DNA of 64,000 nucleotides from the NCBI GenBank assembly GCA_965200175.1, contig OZ241345.1:682001-746000 (forward strand), in the 5' to 3' direction. This document shows positions 28,350 to 38,723 of the stretch, one piece after another (within the stretch, counting starts at the first letter, position 1; every line of letters starts with the position of its first letter). This DNA is from Azophilus sp026709365. Lineage in GTDB: Bacteria > Pseudomonadota > Gammaproteobacteria > Pseudomonadales > Azotimanducaceae. The notes under the pieces are model-generated. The model had not been told where the DNA came from. It was given only the letters and a program-made list of their open reading frames with translations, and searched no databases. The position numbers and the translations under genes were made by a program.

Positions 28350-28534
28350 GGGCTCAGGCAACGGCCAATCACCGTTCGCTGGAGGGCGAGATTCGCCACC
28401 TTCTCTCCCAGCAGGCGCTCCGCTGGACGCGCCTCAACGAGTTCCGGGAGCGTACGGCTCGGCTCCGATCACTCACGGAAAACACTCCCCAGACAGATAG
28501 CGCTGCGCTGATTCGAGAGGATCGCGACCGTTGA
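28320..28534 (+). pseudogene. VapB/FitA-like antitoxin remnant
   Basis: The frame reads DLNIDAGVMASLRAQATANH then RSLEGEIRHLLSQQ, matching the ribbon-helix-helix antitoxin pattern that precedes PIN toxins. The conserved first strand (LNIDAGV) lies before the only usable ATG (28337) and merges with the 24-bp repeat, so the native start seems lost. The stop overlaps the TTG of the PIN gene, as in intact vapBC operons. Confidence 0.55.
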
Positions 28535-28761
28535 AGCTCATCGTTGACGCAAGCATCGCGGTCAAGTGGCTCTTTGCCGAACCTCATTCACCCGAAGCGC
28601 GGCAGCTCCTTGCCCCGCGCATTGATCTCCATGCGCCGGACTTCATCCTCACCGAGGTCGCCAACGTGATCTGGAAGAAGGCTCGCCGCAAGGAGATTCC
28701 TGCGGCGCGGCCTTACATTGACGAGTTGGCGAATCTCTCGGATGCGATTGTCCTGCATTAA
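28531..28761 (+). pseudogene. VapC-type PIN toxin, C-terminal half missing
   Basis: 76 residues with the first PIN acidic motif (LIVDASIAVKWLF) and the second (FILTEVANVIWKKARR, the conserved Glu). Full VapC proteins are about 130-140 residues and carry a further Asp in the C-terminal half, which is missing after LSDAIVLH. Not expected to be an active RNase. Confidence 0.75.
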
Positions 28762-29011
28762 AGAGGCATTAGTCTTAAGGTTGGTCGCACTCTGGGAGTG
28801 CCACCAGCCTGATTGAACGGGGCCGCGCGCGGCCTTGCCGGACCTATGGGGAAAGTGGCAGGACGCGGCCTACGAGAAGGGCGAGACGCAGAGCTTCTAC
28901 TGCGCCGCTGGAGGCTGCAACGTCGCTGCCAAGCGGCGCTGGCCGGAACTGACCTTTGCCGAGACGAGCTTGCCAACGGGCGCATCGGCCCCAAAGGAAG
29001 TCATATGACTA

Positions 29012-29048
29012 CCATGTCGTCACTTTTCATGGAAAAATGACGACATGG
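29012..29048. promoter_or_regulatory. Inverted repeat spanning the start of the DUF4143 gene
   Basis: Arms CCATGTCGTCA (29012-29022) and TGACGACATGG (29038-29048) are perfect complements with a 15-nt loop. The second arm contains the ATG of the broken ATPase gene. Could be an operator or a start-codon-masking hairpin. Confidence 0.45.
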
Positions 29049-29786
29049 TTAGCAACTATGTGCGCCTGATCCGTCCGCCAGCAGCTTCTTCCTGTTTGGC
29101 ATGCGCGGCGTGGGCAAGAGCACTTGGGCTCGGGCCATGTTCCCCAAAGCGGCCTTCCTGGATCTGCTTGATGAGCGTCTCTATCAGGAACTGCTTGCCG
29201 ATCCCTCGCTGTTCGCCCAGTCCATCGCCGACCGCAAGGCGGGTGATTGGGTGGTGGTGGATGAAGTGCAGCGCTTGCCCGCATTGCTCAACGAGGTGCA
29301 AAGCAGCGCAAGCTCTACTGGGTTGATCCGGGCGTCGTCAGAGCCGTCAAGCGTCAACTTGGCCCTCCGACCGCGGAAGAGAAGGGTTCGTTGCTTGAAA
29401 GTTGGGTCGCCACCACCTTGCAAGCCCATGCTGAAGCGCTGGAGCTCTACGAGCATCTCAGCTATTGGGCGCCACACCAATCCGCGGTGGAGGTGGGTTT
29501 CATTCTGCAGCGGGGCGGTGAGCTTCTCGCGATCGAAGTCAAGGCAACCAATCGTTACCAAACGGGCTTGCTTAAGGGCTTGCGGGCGCTCGACGCCGTG
29601 CCGGGGTTAGTGCGCCGGATACTGGTTTACACGGGCGAGCGTTCGTTCAGGTCGAGCGATGGCGTGGAGATATGGCCCGCCCACCGCTTTGCGATCCAGA
29701 CCGCCAGCGGCACGCTTGGCCCTGACGTGAGGCTGGACGGTCAAGTCCCCCAGATCGTCACCGGCTCCCCGCCGTCGGTGACTTGA
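29045..29786 (+). pseudogene. DUF4143/AAA_14 ATPase, frameshifted and internally deleted
   Basis: The start MVSNYVRLIRPPA is followed after a frame change by SSFFLFGMRGVGKST (Walker A) and DWVVVDEVQRLPALLNEVQ (Walker B). Then most of the middle is missing, and in another frame the gene resumes with KLYWVDPGVVRAVKRQLG, LLESWVATTLQAHAEALELY and the nuclease-like GGELLAIEVKATN. Full-length proteins are near 380-400 residues; about 230 remain. Not functional. Its 3' end overlaps the convergent AAA gene. Confidence 0.8.
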
Positions 29787-31315
29787 CGGCAAAACACCTT
29801 CTCGGCCCAAGACTTGTCCGGCGAGCGGTCGAAGATCACCAGATGGCCCTCCGTTGCGGCGCAGCGGTCCATGTAGGCACGGGTTTGCCCAAGGCCCTCG
29901 CGCTCGGTGCGTTCCATGCTGTGGTGCAGAATCTTGCATTCAATGACGGCCCTTTGGATGGTGTCGCTGCTGGTGACCGGCCAGATGATGAGCAGATCGG
30001 TGCGCCTATGGCCAAGGCCGTATTCGCGTTCGATACGACCGCCGCCGTTGACGATGCGCTGAAGGAACGCCTGCAACAGGAGTTGGGGGCCAGCTTCCTT
30101 GTACTGGAAGCGTTCAACCCAATGCTCGGAGTGTTCCCGGAAGAAGGCTTGGAAAGCCTCCAGCAGCTTGCCCATGACCAGTTCTCCCTTGGCGTTCAAG
30201 TACCAAGCGGCCTCCTGATGGATGGTCATGGCCTGCGTGGGGTAGGTGAGATCCCGTGGAATCACTTCGCGGTAGATGGGATTGGCGATGGCGATGGGGT
30301 CTTTTGCGGCCACCAAGCCTAGGTCGCGCACATACTGGATGTCGTCATCGGAAATGGAATCCCCGATGTCGGTGCCGGTCAGCAAGGGTTCGATCACCCG
30401 CCGCACCCGTTCCTCCCGAAGCTTGTCGGTGAGTTGGTCGAGGTGCGTCACGCGCTCCAGAATCAACTGCTCCCTCGCTTCCTGAATGGCCTCACGAGAT
30501 ATTGCGCGGCTGCGGTCCCGCCCATCCCCGTTCTCAAAGCAGGCCTCGTAGGCCAGGGCATTCACCAGCCAAGGTTGGCCTTGAGTGAGGGCCCAGATTT
30601 CCCGCCGAGCCTCCTCATTGAAGGCTTGGCCGGTGGCCTCGGTGTGTTGGGTAAGCAGCGACTCGACCTCCTGTGCCGAGAAATCGCCCAAGCGCAGGGA
30701 CTTGGCGCTGATGTTGAAGGCGCTGCCGCCCAGAACGATTGCCTCCTCGCTGGTGGAGCGGATGCGGTAGTCGCGCACGTCCCGAACCCCGCACAGGATC
30801 ACGCTCTGGGGAAAGCGGTCCGGGCGGTTGGCGTAGCCGGCGCGCAGCTGGCGCAGCACCGCCAGCAGGGTATCGCCGATAAGCGCGTCTATTTCATCGA
30901 TCATCAGCACGATGGGCTTCGGTTCCGACTGCGACCATCGAGCGAGCGTTTTCTGGAGCGCGTGATGCGGGCTGCCCGTCGTCAAGGCGCGGAGCCAGAT
31001 TTCCTCCAGGGCGTCGTCGTCGGCCTCCAGCGCGATGGAACCCAGAATGGCGCGCATGGCCGCTTCAACGTCCTCCCGGGCCGACTGGCCCACTTCGACG
31101 TTGACGTACACGCAACGGTATTCGCCGCTCTCGTTCAGTTCGTCCCGCAATGCCAGCAGCGCCGAGGTCTTGCCCGTTTGGCGGGGAGCGGACAGCACGA
31201 AGTACTTCTGCTCCCGAATGAGCCGCAGCAGATTGCCGAGGTCGATTCTTCCTAAGGGCGGAACCTGATAGTGCAGGTCGGCTTTTATGGGGCCGGCGGT
31301 GTTGAAGAAGCGCAT
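29741..31315 (-). CDS. AAA ATPase with C-terminal PD-(D/E)XK-like domain
   Basis: A 524-residue protein. The N-terminal ATPase has Walker A LSAPRQTGKTSALL and Walker B PIVLMIDEIDALIGD, with a sensor-like VILCGVRDVRDYRIRS. The middle is helical (winged-helix-like, ALTQGQPWLVNALAYEA). The end has YGLGHRRTDLLIIWP and RAVIECKILH, matching the D...ExK core of PD-(D/E)XK nuclease-like domains found in AAA/DUF1703-type proteins. Such proteins are frequent in accessory DNA; a defence or STAND-like role has been suggested for relatives but is unproven here. It sits in the island with several broken genes yet is intact. Confidence 0.8.
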   Translation of the reverse strand: MRFFNTAGPIKADLHYQVPPLGRIDLGNLLRLIREQKYFVLSAPRQTGKTSALLALRDELNESGEYRCVYVNVEVGQSAREDVEAAMRAILGSIALEADDDALEEIWLRALTTGSPHHALQKTLARWSQSEPKPIVLMIDEIDALIGDTLLAVLRQLRAGYANRPDRFPQSVILCGVRDVRDYRIRSTSEEAIVLGGSAFNISAKSLRLGDFSAQEVESLLTQHTEATGQAFNEEARREIWALTQGQPWLVNALAYEACFENGDGRDRSRAISREAIQEAREQLILERVTHLDQLTDKLREERVRRVIEPLLTGTDIGDSISDDDIQYVRDLGLVAAKDPIAIANPIYREVIPRDLTYPTQAMTIHQEAAWYLNAKGELVMGKLLEAFQAFFREHSEHWVERFQYKEAGPQLLLQAFLQRIVNGGGRIEREYGLGHRRTDLLIIWPVTSSDTIQRAVIECKILHHSMERTEREGLGQTRAYMDRCAATEGHLVIFDRSPDKSWAEKVFCRQVTDGGEPVTIWGT

Positions 31316-31348
31316 GGCCGCAGTATGGCACGTTGCGACGGCCTTGGC

Positions 31349-32365
31349 TTACATCGAGTACCCGTTCATCGTCACCACGGTCTTGCCCACCACGTCGCGG
31401 TTCTCCAGCAGGCGCATGGCGTCCGCGGCCTGCTGCAATGGAAAGCCGCGGCAGACGTAGGGGTCGATCTCGCCGTTGCAGGCCATGCGGTGAATCGCCT
31501 CCGTGTTGGCCCGGCCCATTTCGGGGTTGCGCCGTCCGTACTCCCCGGCTCGCACGCCGATGACGGCGATCTCCTTGATGAGGATCAGGTTGACCGGCGC
31601 TTGCGGCCAGCGGCCGCTGGTGAAGCCGATGGTGAGGATGCGGCCGTCCCAATTGATGCAGCGCATGGATTCGTCGAACACGTCGCCGCCGACCGGATCG
31701 TAGATGACGTCGGCGCCGCGCCCGTCGGTGAGCGCCTTGACCGCTTCCCGGAAACCGCCCAGCCGGCCGTCCTCCAGAGTGTAGTTCAGGACATGATCCG
31801 CACCCCGGGCCTTGACCACGGCCAGCTTGTCGTCGCGGCCGCCGGTGGCGATGACCTTAGCGCCCAAGCGCTTGCCCAAGTCCACCGCGGCCAGGCCGAC
31901 GCCGCCGGTGGCGCCATGCACCAACAGGGTTTCGCCGGGCTGCAGGCCGCCGCGGCGCACCAGCGCGACGTAGGCGGTGAGGTAGGCGGTTTGGTAGGAC
32001 GCGGCCTTGGCGTAGGACAGGCGTTCGGGTTTCGGGCGCACGGCGCTCGCCGGCACGTTGACCCGTTCGCAAAAGCCGCCGTAGCGCATGCCGACTACCA
32101 CGGCATCGCCCTCCCCGACCCCTTCGACGCCGGCGCCCACCGCCTCCACATCGCCCGCCGCCTCGCCGCCGGGCGCGAACGGCAGCGGCGGCTTGAACTG
32201 GTACTTGCCCTGGATCATCAGCAGGTCCGGGAAGTTGACCGCGCAAGCCTTCAGCCGGACGCGCACTTCGCCGGGCTGCGGCGCCGGCACTTCGACCTGG
32301 GCCAGCCGGACGCTGCCGATGTCCTCCGACAGCGCTTCGCACAGAACGGTTTGGGCTAGGGGCAA
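31349..32365 (-). CDS. NADPH:quinone oxidoreductase (zinc-independent MDR family)
   Basis: A 338-residue member of the medium-chain dehydrogenase family, quinone oxidoreductase branch. Features are the substrate-domain LKACAVNFPDLLMIQGKY, the nucleotide-binding AATGGVGLAAVDLGKR-type loop (VHGATGGVGLAAVDLGKRLG), and PVGGDVFDESMRCINWDGR. No structural-zinc cysteines are seen. A TTG at 32365 preceded by AGGA fits the family start; upstream ATGs at 32419 and 32443 would add an unlikely tail. It is downstream of coxM by about 130 bp on the same strand. Confidence 0.88.
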   Translation of the reverse strand: MPLAQTVLCEALSEDIGSVRLAQVEVPAPQPGEVRVRLKACAVNFPDLLMIQGKYQFKPPLPFAPGGEAAGDVEAVGAGVEGVGEGDAVVVGMRYGGFCERVNVPASAVRPKPERLSYAKAASYQTAYLTAYVALVRRGGLQPGETLLVHGATGGVGLAAVDLGKRLGAKVIATGGRDDKLAVVKARGADHVLNYTLEDGRLGGFREAVKALTDGRGADVIYDPVGGDVFDESMRCINWDGRILTIGFTSGRWPQAPVNLILIKEIAVIGVRAGEYGRRNPEMGRANTEAIHRMACNGEIDPYVCRGFPLQQAADAMRLLENRDVVGKTVVTMNGYSM

Positions 32366-32497
32366 GTCAATCCTTCCTGTCGTCGATTGCTGTGCGGGGC
32401 TTTTACGACGGCTTTCCATCGAGCACCGTTGCGAGGGTGGCAACCTTCGGGCCGTGGCCCGCTCCGAGAATCCCGCCCTTGCCTTAAATCCTAGGTT

Positions 32498-33304
32498 TCA
32501 ATCAGTTCCCGCAGCGATTCGGGCAGTGGCGCGTTGCGCCATCACCCGCACCAAGTGGGCGCGGTACTCCGCGGAGGCGTGCAGGTCGCTGTTGAAGTCG
32601 ATGGCTGGCAGCTCGGCATCGTCGAGCGATGCTGGGGCCAGGCGGGCGCTCAAGGCCGCCTCAAAGGCCGGGGCGCGGCAGGCGCAGGGGCCTGCGCCGG
32701 TGATGCCGACGCGAACGGCGCCGCTGAAGTCCGCCACCATGACGCCAACGGTGGCGTAGCGGGAGGCGGGGTTGGGGAACTTCTCGTAGGCGGCGCGGCT
32801 GGGGATGGCGAAGTCGATGCGAGTGATGACCTCGTCCTCCGCCAAGGCGGTCTCGAACAGGCCCCGGAAGTAGTCATCGGCGGCGATTTCCCGCCGGTCG
32901 GTGCGGATGACGGCGTTCAGGGCGAGCGCTGCCGCCGGATAGTCCGCCGCCGGGTCGCTGTTGGCCAGCGAGCCGCCCATGGTGCCCCGGTTGCGCACTT
33001 GGGCGTCGCCGACTCCCTCGGCCAAATCGGCCAGCGCCGGCAGGGCGCCTCGCACTTCGCTTGAAGCGGCGACTTCCGCATGGCGGGTGAACGCGCCGAT
33101 GCTTAGGACGCTGCCTTGGGCGGCGATGCCGGTCAGCTCTGTCAGCCCCTCCAAGTCGATCAGGTCGCTCGGCGCGGCCAAGCGTTGGGTCATGGTCGGC
33201 AGCAGGGTGTGGCCACCCGACAGGTAGGCGGGATCCTCGGCATCGCGGTGCAGGGCGACGGCGACCGCCAAGCTCGATGGCTTATGGTAGTTGAATGGGT
33301 TCAA
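32498..33304 (-). CDS. coxM: Molybdenum hydroxylase FAD subunit (CoxM-like)
   Basis: The medium, FAD-binding subunit of a xanthine dehydrogenase/CO dehydrogenase family enzyme. 268 residues with YLSGGHTLLPTMTQRLA (pyrophosphate loop), VGDAQVRNRGTMGGSLANSD (second FAD motif) and VGVMVADFSGAVRVGITGAG near the C-terminus. It transfers electrons from the 2Fe-2S subunit. It is third in the order coxG-S-L-M. The symbol reflects the family; the substrate need not be CO. Confidence 0.9.
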   Translation of the reverse strand: MNPFNYHKPSSLAVAVALHRDAEDPAYLSGGHTLLPTMTQRLAAPSDLIDLEGLTELTGIAAQGSVLSIGAFTRHAEVAASSEVRGALPALADLAEGVGDAQVRNRGTMGGSLANSDPAADYPAAALALNAVIRTDRREIAADDYFRGLFETALAEDEVITRIDFAIPSRAAYEKFPNPASRYATVGVMVADFSGAVRVGITGAGPCACRAPAFEAALSARLAPASLDDAELPAIDFNSDLHASAEYRAHLVRVMAQRATARIAAGTD

Positions 33305-33350
33305 TGTCCGTTCCCTTGTCGTTTCCTGGTTTGCGGGCTGCCGTTGCGCG

Positions 33351-35686
33351 CTAAAGGCCGCGCAGCTTGCGCCACACCTGCTCGGGGGTCGCCGGCATGG
33401 CGATGTCCTCGGTGCCGAGGGCGTCGGTCACGGCGTTGATGATCGCTGCCGGCGAGCCGATGGCGCCGGCCTCGCCGCAGCCCTTGACGCCCAGCGGGTT
33501 GTGGGTGCAGGGGGTCACCGTGGTGTCCACCGTGAAGTCCGGCACGTCGTCGGCTCTGGGCATGCAGTAGTCCATGTAGGAGCCAGTGGTGAGCTGGCCG
33601 TCGGCGTCGTAGATGCCGTGCTCAAGCAGCGCCTGGCCGGCCCCTTGGGCGAGGCCGCCATGCACCTGGCCATCGACGATCATCGGGTTGATGACGTGGC
33701 CGAAGTCGTCCACCGCCACGAAGTTGGCCAGTTGCACCACCCCGGTTGCCTCATCGACTTCCACTTCGGCGATGTGGGCGCCGGCCGGGTAGGTGAAGTT
33801 CTCCGGGTCGTAGAAGGCCTTTTCCGACAGCCCCGGCTCCAGGTCCGGCGGATAGTCGGCGGGCACGTAGGCGGCGAAGGCCACCTCCTGCAGCGTCAGG
33901 CGCTGGTTGCCGCTGATGAACGCGCCCGCCTCGAAGGCCACGTTGTCGGGTTCGGCCTGCATCATGTGCGCGGCGATCCTGGTCCCCTTGGCGATGATCT
34001 TGTCGGAGGCGCAGATCAGCGCCGAGCCGCCCACCGCCAGGGAGCGCGAGCCGTAGGTGCCCAGGCCGAACTCCACCCGTCCGGTGTCGCCGTGGACCAC
34101 TTCGACGTCGTCGAAGGGGACGCCGAGCTTGTCGGACACCACTTGCGCGAACGTGGTCTCGTGGCCTTGGCCGTGGCTGTGGGAGCCCGTGAACACGGTG
34201 ACCGAGCCGGTGGGATTGACGCGGATCTCGCCGCTCTCGTAGAGCCCCACCCCGGCGCCCAGCTGAATGGCGAGTTGCGAGGGGGCCAAGCCGCAGGCCT
34301 CGATGTAGCAGGAGAAGCCGATGCCGCGCCGCTTGCCTGCGGCCTCGGACGCCGCCCGGCGCTGCCCGAAGCCTGCGTAGTCGGCAAGCCGCAGCGCTTT
34401 GTCGAGGCTCGCTTGGTAGTTGCCGGTGTCATAGACGAGGGCCACTGGCGTCTGGTAGGGGAAGTCCTCTGGCGCGATCATGTTGAGGCGGCGGAGTTCG
34501 GCGGGATCCCGGCCGGTCTCCCGCGCCGCCGCCTCGATGATGCGCTCCACCACGAAGGTCGCCTCCGGGCGCCCCGCACCCCGGTAGGCGTCCACCGGCG
34601 CGGTGTTGGTGTAAACGCCATGGGTCCGCACGTGAATGTTGGGGGTCTTGTACTGGCCCGCCAGCAGGGTGCCGTACAGGTAGGTGGGCACCGATGAGCC
34701 GAAGGTGGAGAGATAGGCCCCCAAGTTTGCCGTGGTGCTCACCTTGAGCGCCGTGAAGCGGCCCGCCTCGTCCAAGCCGAGTTCGGCGTGGGTGACGTGA
34801 TCGCGGCCGTGGGCGTCGGCCAGGAAGGACTCGCTGCGTTGGGCGGTCCACTTGATCGGCCGGCCGACCTTGGCCGCTGCCCAGGTGACAACGGTCTCCT
34901 CGGCGTAAACGAAAATCTTGGAGCCGAAGCCGCCGCCCACGTCGGGGGCCACCACGCGCAGCTTGTGCTCCGGGGCGATCTGCACGAAGGCCGAGAGCAC
35001 CAGCCGCTCCAAGTGCGGGTTCTGGCTGGTTGTGCGCAGCTGGTATTCGCCGTTGGTCGGGTCGAAGGTGGCCAAGGCCGCGCGCGGCTCAATGGCGTTG
35101 GGGATCAGGCGGTTGTTGGTCAGGTCGAGCCGCGTGACGTGGGCTGCGGCTGACAGCGCCGCGTCGGTGGCCGCCTCATCGCCCAGTTCCCAGTCGTAGG
35201 CCAGGTTGTCCTCAAGGCCTTGGTGAATGGGGCTGGCCTGGGCGGCCCTGGCGGTGGCCACGACGGGAGTCAGCTCCTCAAAGTCCGCGTCCACCCGTTC
35301 AGCCGCCTGCCGCGCCGCGGCCAGGCTTTCGGCAACCACTAGGCCGTAAGGCTCGCCGACGTAGTTCACCTGGCTCACCGCCAGCGGCGGATGGGGTGCG
35401 GAGACCATGTCCGAGCCGTCCCTTGACTTGACCAGCCAGCCGCACGGCAGGTCGCCCAAGCCGTCCGCCGCCGTGTCCTGGCCGGTGAACACCGCCAATG
35501 CGCCTTCCACTTGCAGCGCGTCGGCGGCATCGACGGCGTTGATCCTGGCGCGGGCGTAGGGCGAGCGCAGAAACACGCCGTAGGCTTGCCCCGGCACGTT
35601 GAGATCGTCGGTGTAGTTGCCTTGGCCGGTGATGAATCGAAGGTCCTCGCGACGCTTGACGGCGGCGCCGATGCCGGTTTCCGCGC

Positions 35687-35690
<4 letters not shown>
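33351..35690 (-). CDS. coxL: Molybdenum hydroxylase large subunit, form II CoxL-like
   Basis: The 779-residue molybdopterin cytosine dinucleotide-binding subunit. Conserved parts include VGGGFGSKIFVYAEE (Moco), the active-site loop AYRGAGR (368-374) and GVKGCGEAGAIGSPAAI near the end with the catalytic Glu. AYRGAGR marks form II; form I CO dehydrogenases carry AYxCSFR, so CO may not be the main substrate. The frame is open to 35885, but ATG 35690 overlaps the coxS stop (ATGA) and gives the family start. Confidence 0.93.
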
Positions 35691-36160
<470 letters not shown>

Positions 36161-36168
36161 GGGGCTTC

Positions 36169-36645
36169 CTATGGTGGGTTCGTTGCCGGTGTCCGGCTCC
36201 TCGCCGGATCGACCGCCTCCTGAAAGGCGGAGAAGAAGTCGTCCGACATCTTGCGGGCAGCGCCGTTGATCAGGCGGGCACCGATCTGCGCCAACTTTCC
36301 GCCGACCCGCCCAACGACGCGGTAGCTCAGCAGTGTGGCGCCGTCCCCGGCGTCCGCAAGGGCGACCTCGGCCGACCCCTTGCCGAAGCCGGCGGCCTTG
36401 CCCTTGACTTCAGCCTCCAGCACGTAGCTTTCAGGGGGACGCATCCGGGCAAGGGTCAGAGCGACGTCGAAGGTGGCCCGAACCGGGCCGATCCGCGCCT
36501 TGACCGTGGCGGCGAAGCGGTCATCAGCGAGCCGCTCCATGGACTGGCAGCCGTCGATGCAGCGCGCCAGCACGGCAGGATCGTTCAGCGAACGCCACAC
36601 GGTTGCGCGGTCCGCCGGGATTCGATGTTCGCCGGATTGCTCCAT
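36169..36645 (-). CDS. coxG: CoxG-like SRPBCC protein
   Basis: A 158-residue SRPBCC (START-like) protein found in carbon monoxide dehydrogenase-type operons, where CoxG is linked to membrane attachment or cofactor handling. Motifs: SGEHRIPADRATVWRSLNDP, CIDGCQSMERL and VVGRVGGKLAQIGARLINGA (the GG-x-LA-x-G helix start). ATG 36645 is chosen over the frame's upstream extension because it opens the domain. First gene of the coxG-S-L-M operon, 8 bp before coxS, divergent from the LLM gene across a 190-bp promoter region. Confidence 0.88.
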   Translation of the reverse strand: MEQSGEHRIPADRATVWRSLNDPAVLARCIDGCQSMERLADDRFAATVKARIGPVRATFDVALTLARMRPPESYVLEAEVKGKAAGFGKGSAEVALADAGDGATLLSYRVVGRVGGKLAQIGARLINGAARKMSDDFFSAFQEAVDPARSRTPATNPP

Positions 36646-36835
36646 GCCGTCCCCGCTTTGGCGGCCGGTTTTGGCCACGCCCGGAATCAGGTAGCCAAGG
36701 TACAACTTGCGGGCACCCAAGTTCAACCGGTCGCTCTTTGGTTGCCGGGTTGAGTTGGGGGCGCTCGCCCATGTCATTGCCAAGCAGCGCCGTTGCCACC
36801 TATGCTGTGGGCTTTTGCAGGTAAGGAAGCTCCCC

Positions 36836-37927
36836 ATGCACGTCGGCACTGCGGTCATTTTCCAGAACACCCACAAGCACACCACTGACTTGGACGTCTA
36901 TCGCAACGACGTGCGTCTTGCGGAGCTCGCCGAGCCGCTTGGCTTCGAGTCCATATGGACCGTCGAGCACCACTTCACTGACTACACCATGTGCCCGGAT
37001 CCGCTGCAGTTCCTCACCTACATGGCGGGCCGCACCCAAACCGCGAAGCTCGGCTCGATGGTGGTGGTGCTGCCTTGGCATGACCCGCTGCGGGTCGCCG
37101 AGCAGGTGTCGATGCTGGACAACCTCTCCGGGGGACGGCTCATTCTCGGCCTCGGTCGCGGCGCGGGCCGGGTGGAGTTCGACGGCTTCCGGCAGGACAT
37201 GGCGGACTCCCGGCCACGCTTCGTGGAATCCGCCCGATGCGTTCTCGAGGGGCTTGAGCGCGGCTACTGCGAGTTCGACGGCGATCACGTCAAGCAGCCT
37301 CGGGTCGATATCCGTCCTGAACCCTTCCTCACCTTCAAGGGCCGCACCTACGCTGCTGCGGTGTCGCCGGAATCCGTGCCCATCATGGCCCGTTTGGGGC
37401 TGGGGCTGCTCATCATTCCGCAAAAGCCTTGGGATGCCGTGGAGCAGGAGATCGAGCAGTACCGCACTCTTTACCGGGAGATCAATGCGGAGGATCCGCC
37501 CGCCCCCATAATCGGCGGCTGGACCCTGTGCGATCGCGACGACGGTCGGGCGCGCCAGCTCGCCGAACGCTACATCGGCGGCTACTGGCAAACGGTGCTC
37601 GACCACTACCGCTTCCATGAGAGCCACCTCAAGGGGCAGAAGGGCTACGAGTACTACGGCCAGTTCGCCAACAACATCCAGAAGCAAGGCGTGGACAGCG
37701 CCATCGAGTTCTTCCTTGGCCTGCAGGTTTGGGGCGACCCGGACCGATGCCTTGAGACCATCAAGCGCAATTGCGAACGGGTGGGAGCCGGCGCCTTCGT
37801 CGGCGTGTTCAGCTACGCCGGGATGCCTTGGGAGAATGCTGAAAACAACATGCGCACCTTCGCCGCCGAGGTTCTGCCCAAGTTGAAGGACGAACCGACG
37901 CTCGGACGGGTGGACTGGGTGGCTTAG
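36836..37927 (+). CDS. LLM-class flavin-dependent monooxygenase
   Basis: A 363-residue bacterial luciferase-like protein using reduced FMN or F420. Typical features: VGTAVIFQNTHKHTTDLDVY near the start, LGFESIWTVEHHF, and LSGGRLILGLGRGAGRVEFD, with GLLIIPQKPWDAVEQEI later. ATG 36836 follows GTAAGGAAG. It stands divergently from the cox-type operon and may share its regulation; the substrate is not predictable. Confidence 0.88.
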   Translation: MHVGTAVIFQNTHKHTTDLDVYRNDVRLAELAEPLGFESIWTVEHHFTDYTMCPDPLQFLTYMAGRTQTAKLGSMVVVLPWHDPLRVAEQVSMLDNLSGGRLILGLGRGAGRVEFDGFRQDMADSRPRFVESARCVLEGLERGYCEFDGDHVKQPRVDIRPEPFLTFKGRTYAAAVSPESVPIMARLGLGLLIIPQKPWDAVEQEIEQYRTLYREINAEDPPAPIIGGWTLCDRDDGRARQLAERYIGGYWQTVLDHYRFHESHLKGQKGYEYYGQFANNIQKQGVDSAIEFFLGLQVWGDPDRCLETIKRNCERVGAGAFVGVFSYAGMPWENAENNMRTFAAEVLPKLKDEPTLGRVDWVA

Positions 37928-37949
37928 CGCTTGGAGTGTGTTTGGACAA

Positions 37950-38723
37950 ATGGCCATGAGCTACAAGAAGACCATTCTCCGGCTCGTGGAGGCGCTGCCA
38001 TTCGAGATCGATCCCGATCTGCAAGTCCAAGGCCGTGCGCCAACAATGGCAAGCTCGCAGTTCCTGACCAACAAGGAACAAGGTGATTGGGCGGAGGAGG
38101 TCATATTCAATGCGATCAACGAACGCTCCGAGGGCTTCCGGGCGATACGAGCAGGGCGTGCCGACTCCGTGGCTGCCGGTGATCCAAGCTTCCCCGACTT
38201 TTCGCCGACTATCAAGCTGAACTGAACAGTATCGGAAAAAAACCGTACTTGGTCGTCATCCCCAAATCTTCGAGAACTGACTCAGTATCTTAAAGCCCTC
38301 AAGGAACAGATCAAGATTCTGCAAAAGCGGGACCACCTAAGCATCACCCACAAGTTGGAGGACATCGCGCTAGTCAACCGATGGATACAGCGATATGGCG
38401 TTCGCCACTACTACCTGCAAGTGTTTTTTGATAAGGCCTACATAATTTCTTTTGAAGATATACTTCGAACTGTATCCGACCCAAGCAAAGAAGGCACCGA
38501 ATTTCATGTGGAACAGGACGTAAAGAATCAGCAGAAGACGACGCTGAAGATAAATGTCCAGTTAGGCAAGGAAGTGCTTGGGAAAATCGATATGCCGGAT
38601 CACCAATCTGAATTGCGCGAACTTGACCGGGGACGGCTGCTGTTCTATATGACCTTTACCGGCGGCAAAGGCTACTTGGATCCAGAGGTGTTCTCGCACG
38701 AGATCATTCGCCGTGGCGAGTGA
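37950..38723 (+). pseudogene. Type II restriction endonuclease (AccI-like), two frameshifts
   Basis: The coding sequence runs through three frames: SYKKTILRLVEALPFEIDPD to DPSFPDF; then FADYQAELNSIGKKPYLVVI after about 38206; then ELTQYLKALKEQIKILQKRD and HKLEDIALVNRWIQRYGVRH after about 38275 to the end GGKGYLDPEVF. Joined, this gives about 255 residues that resemble AccI-type restriction endonucleases, and the methylase follows with an 11-nt overlap. The shifts make an active nuclease unlikely. Family call is from memory of the conserved KRDHLSITHKLEDIALVNRW region. Composition is AT-richer than the surroundings. Confidence 0.6.

Larger units (their letters stand above)
28295..28956 (+). 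repeat. 24-bp direct repeats flanking the decayed VapBC segment
   Basis: GCGGCGCTGGCCGGAACTGA plus CCTT occurs at 28295-28318 (end of the HAD gene) and at 28933-28956. The toxin-antitoxin remnants lie between. After the right copy a frame TFAETSLPTGASAPKEVI continues to a stop. This pattern suggests insertion or recombination at the repeat. Confidence 0.6.

Noticed and set aside
33291..34697. Long plus-strand frame in the cox-type region
   Set aside because: Antisense to coxL, no protein family features, His/Gly/Val-rich composition typical of reverse frames.
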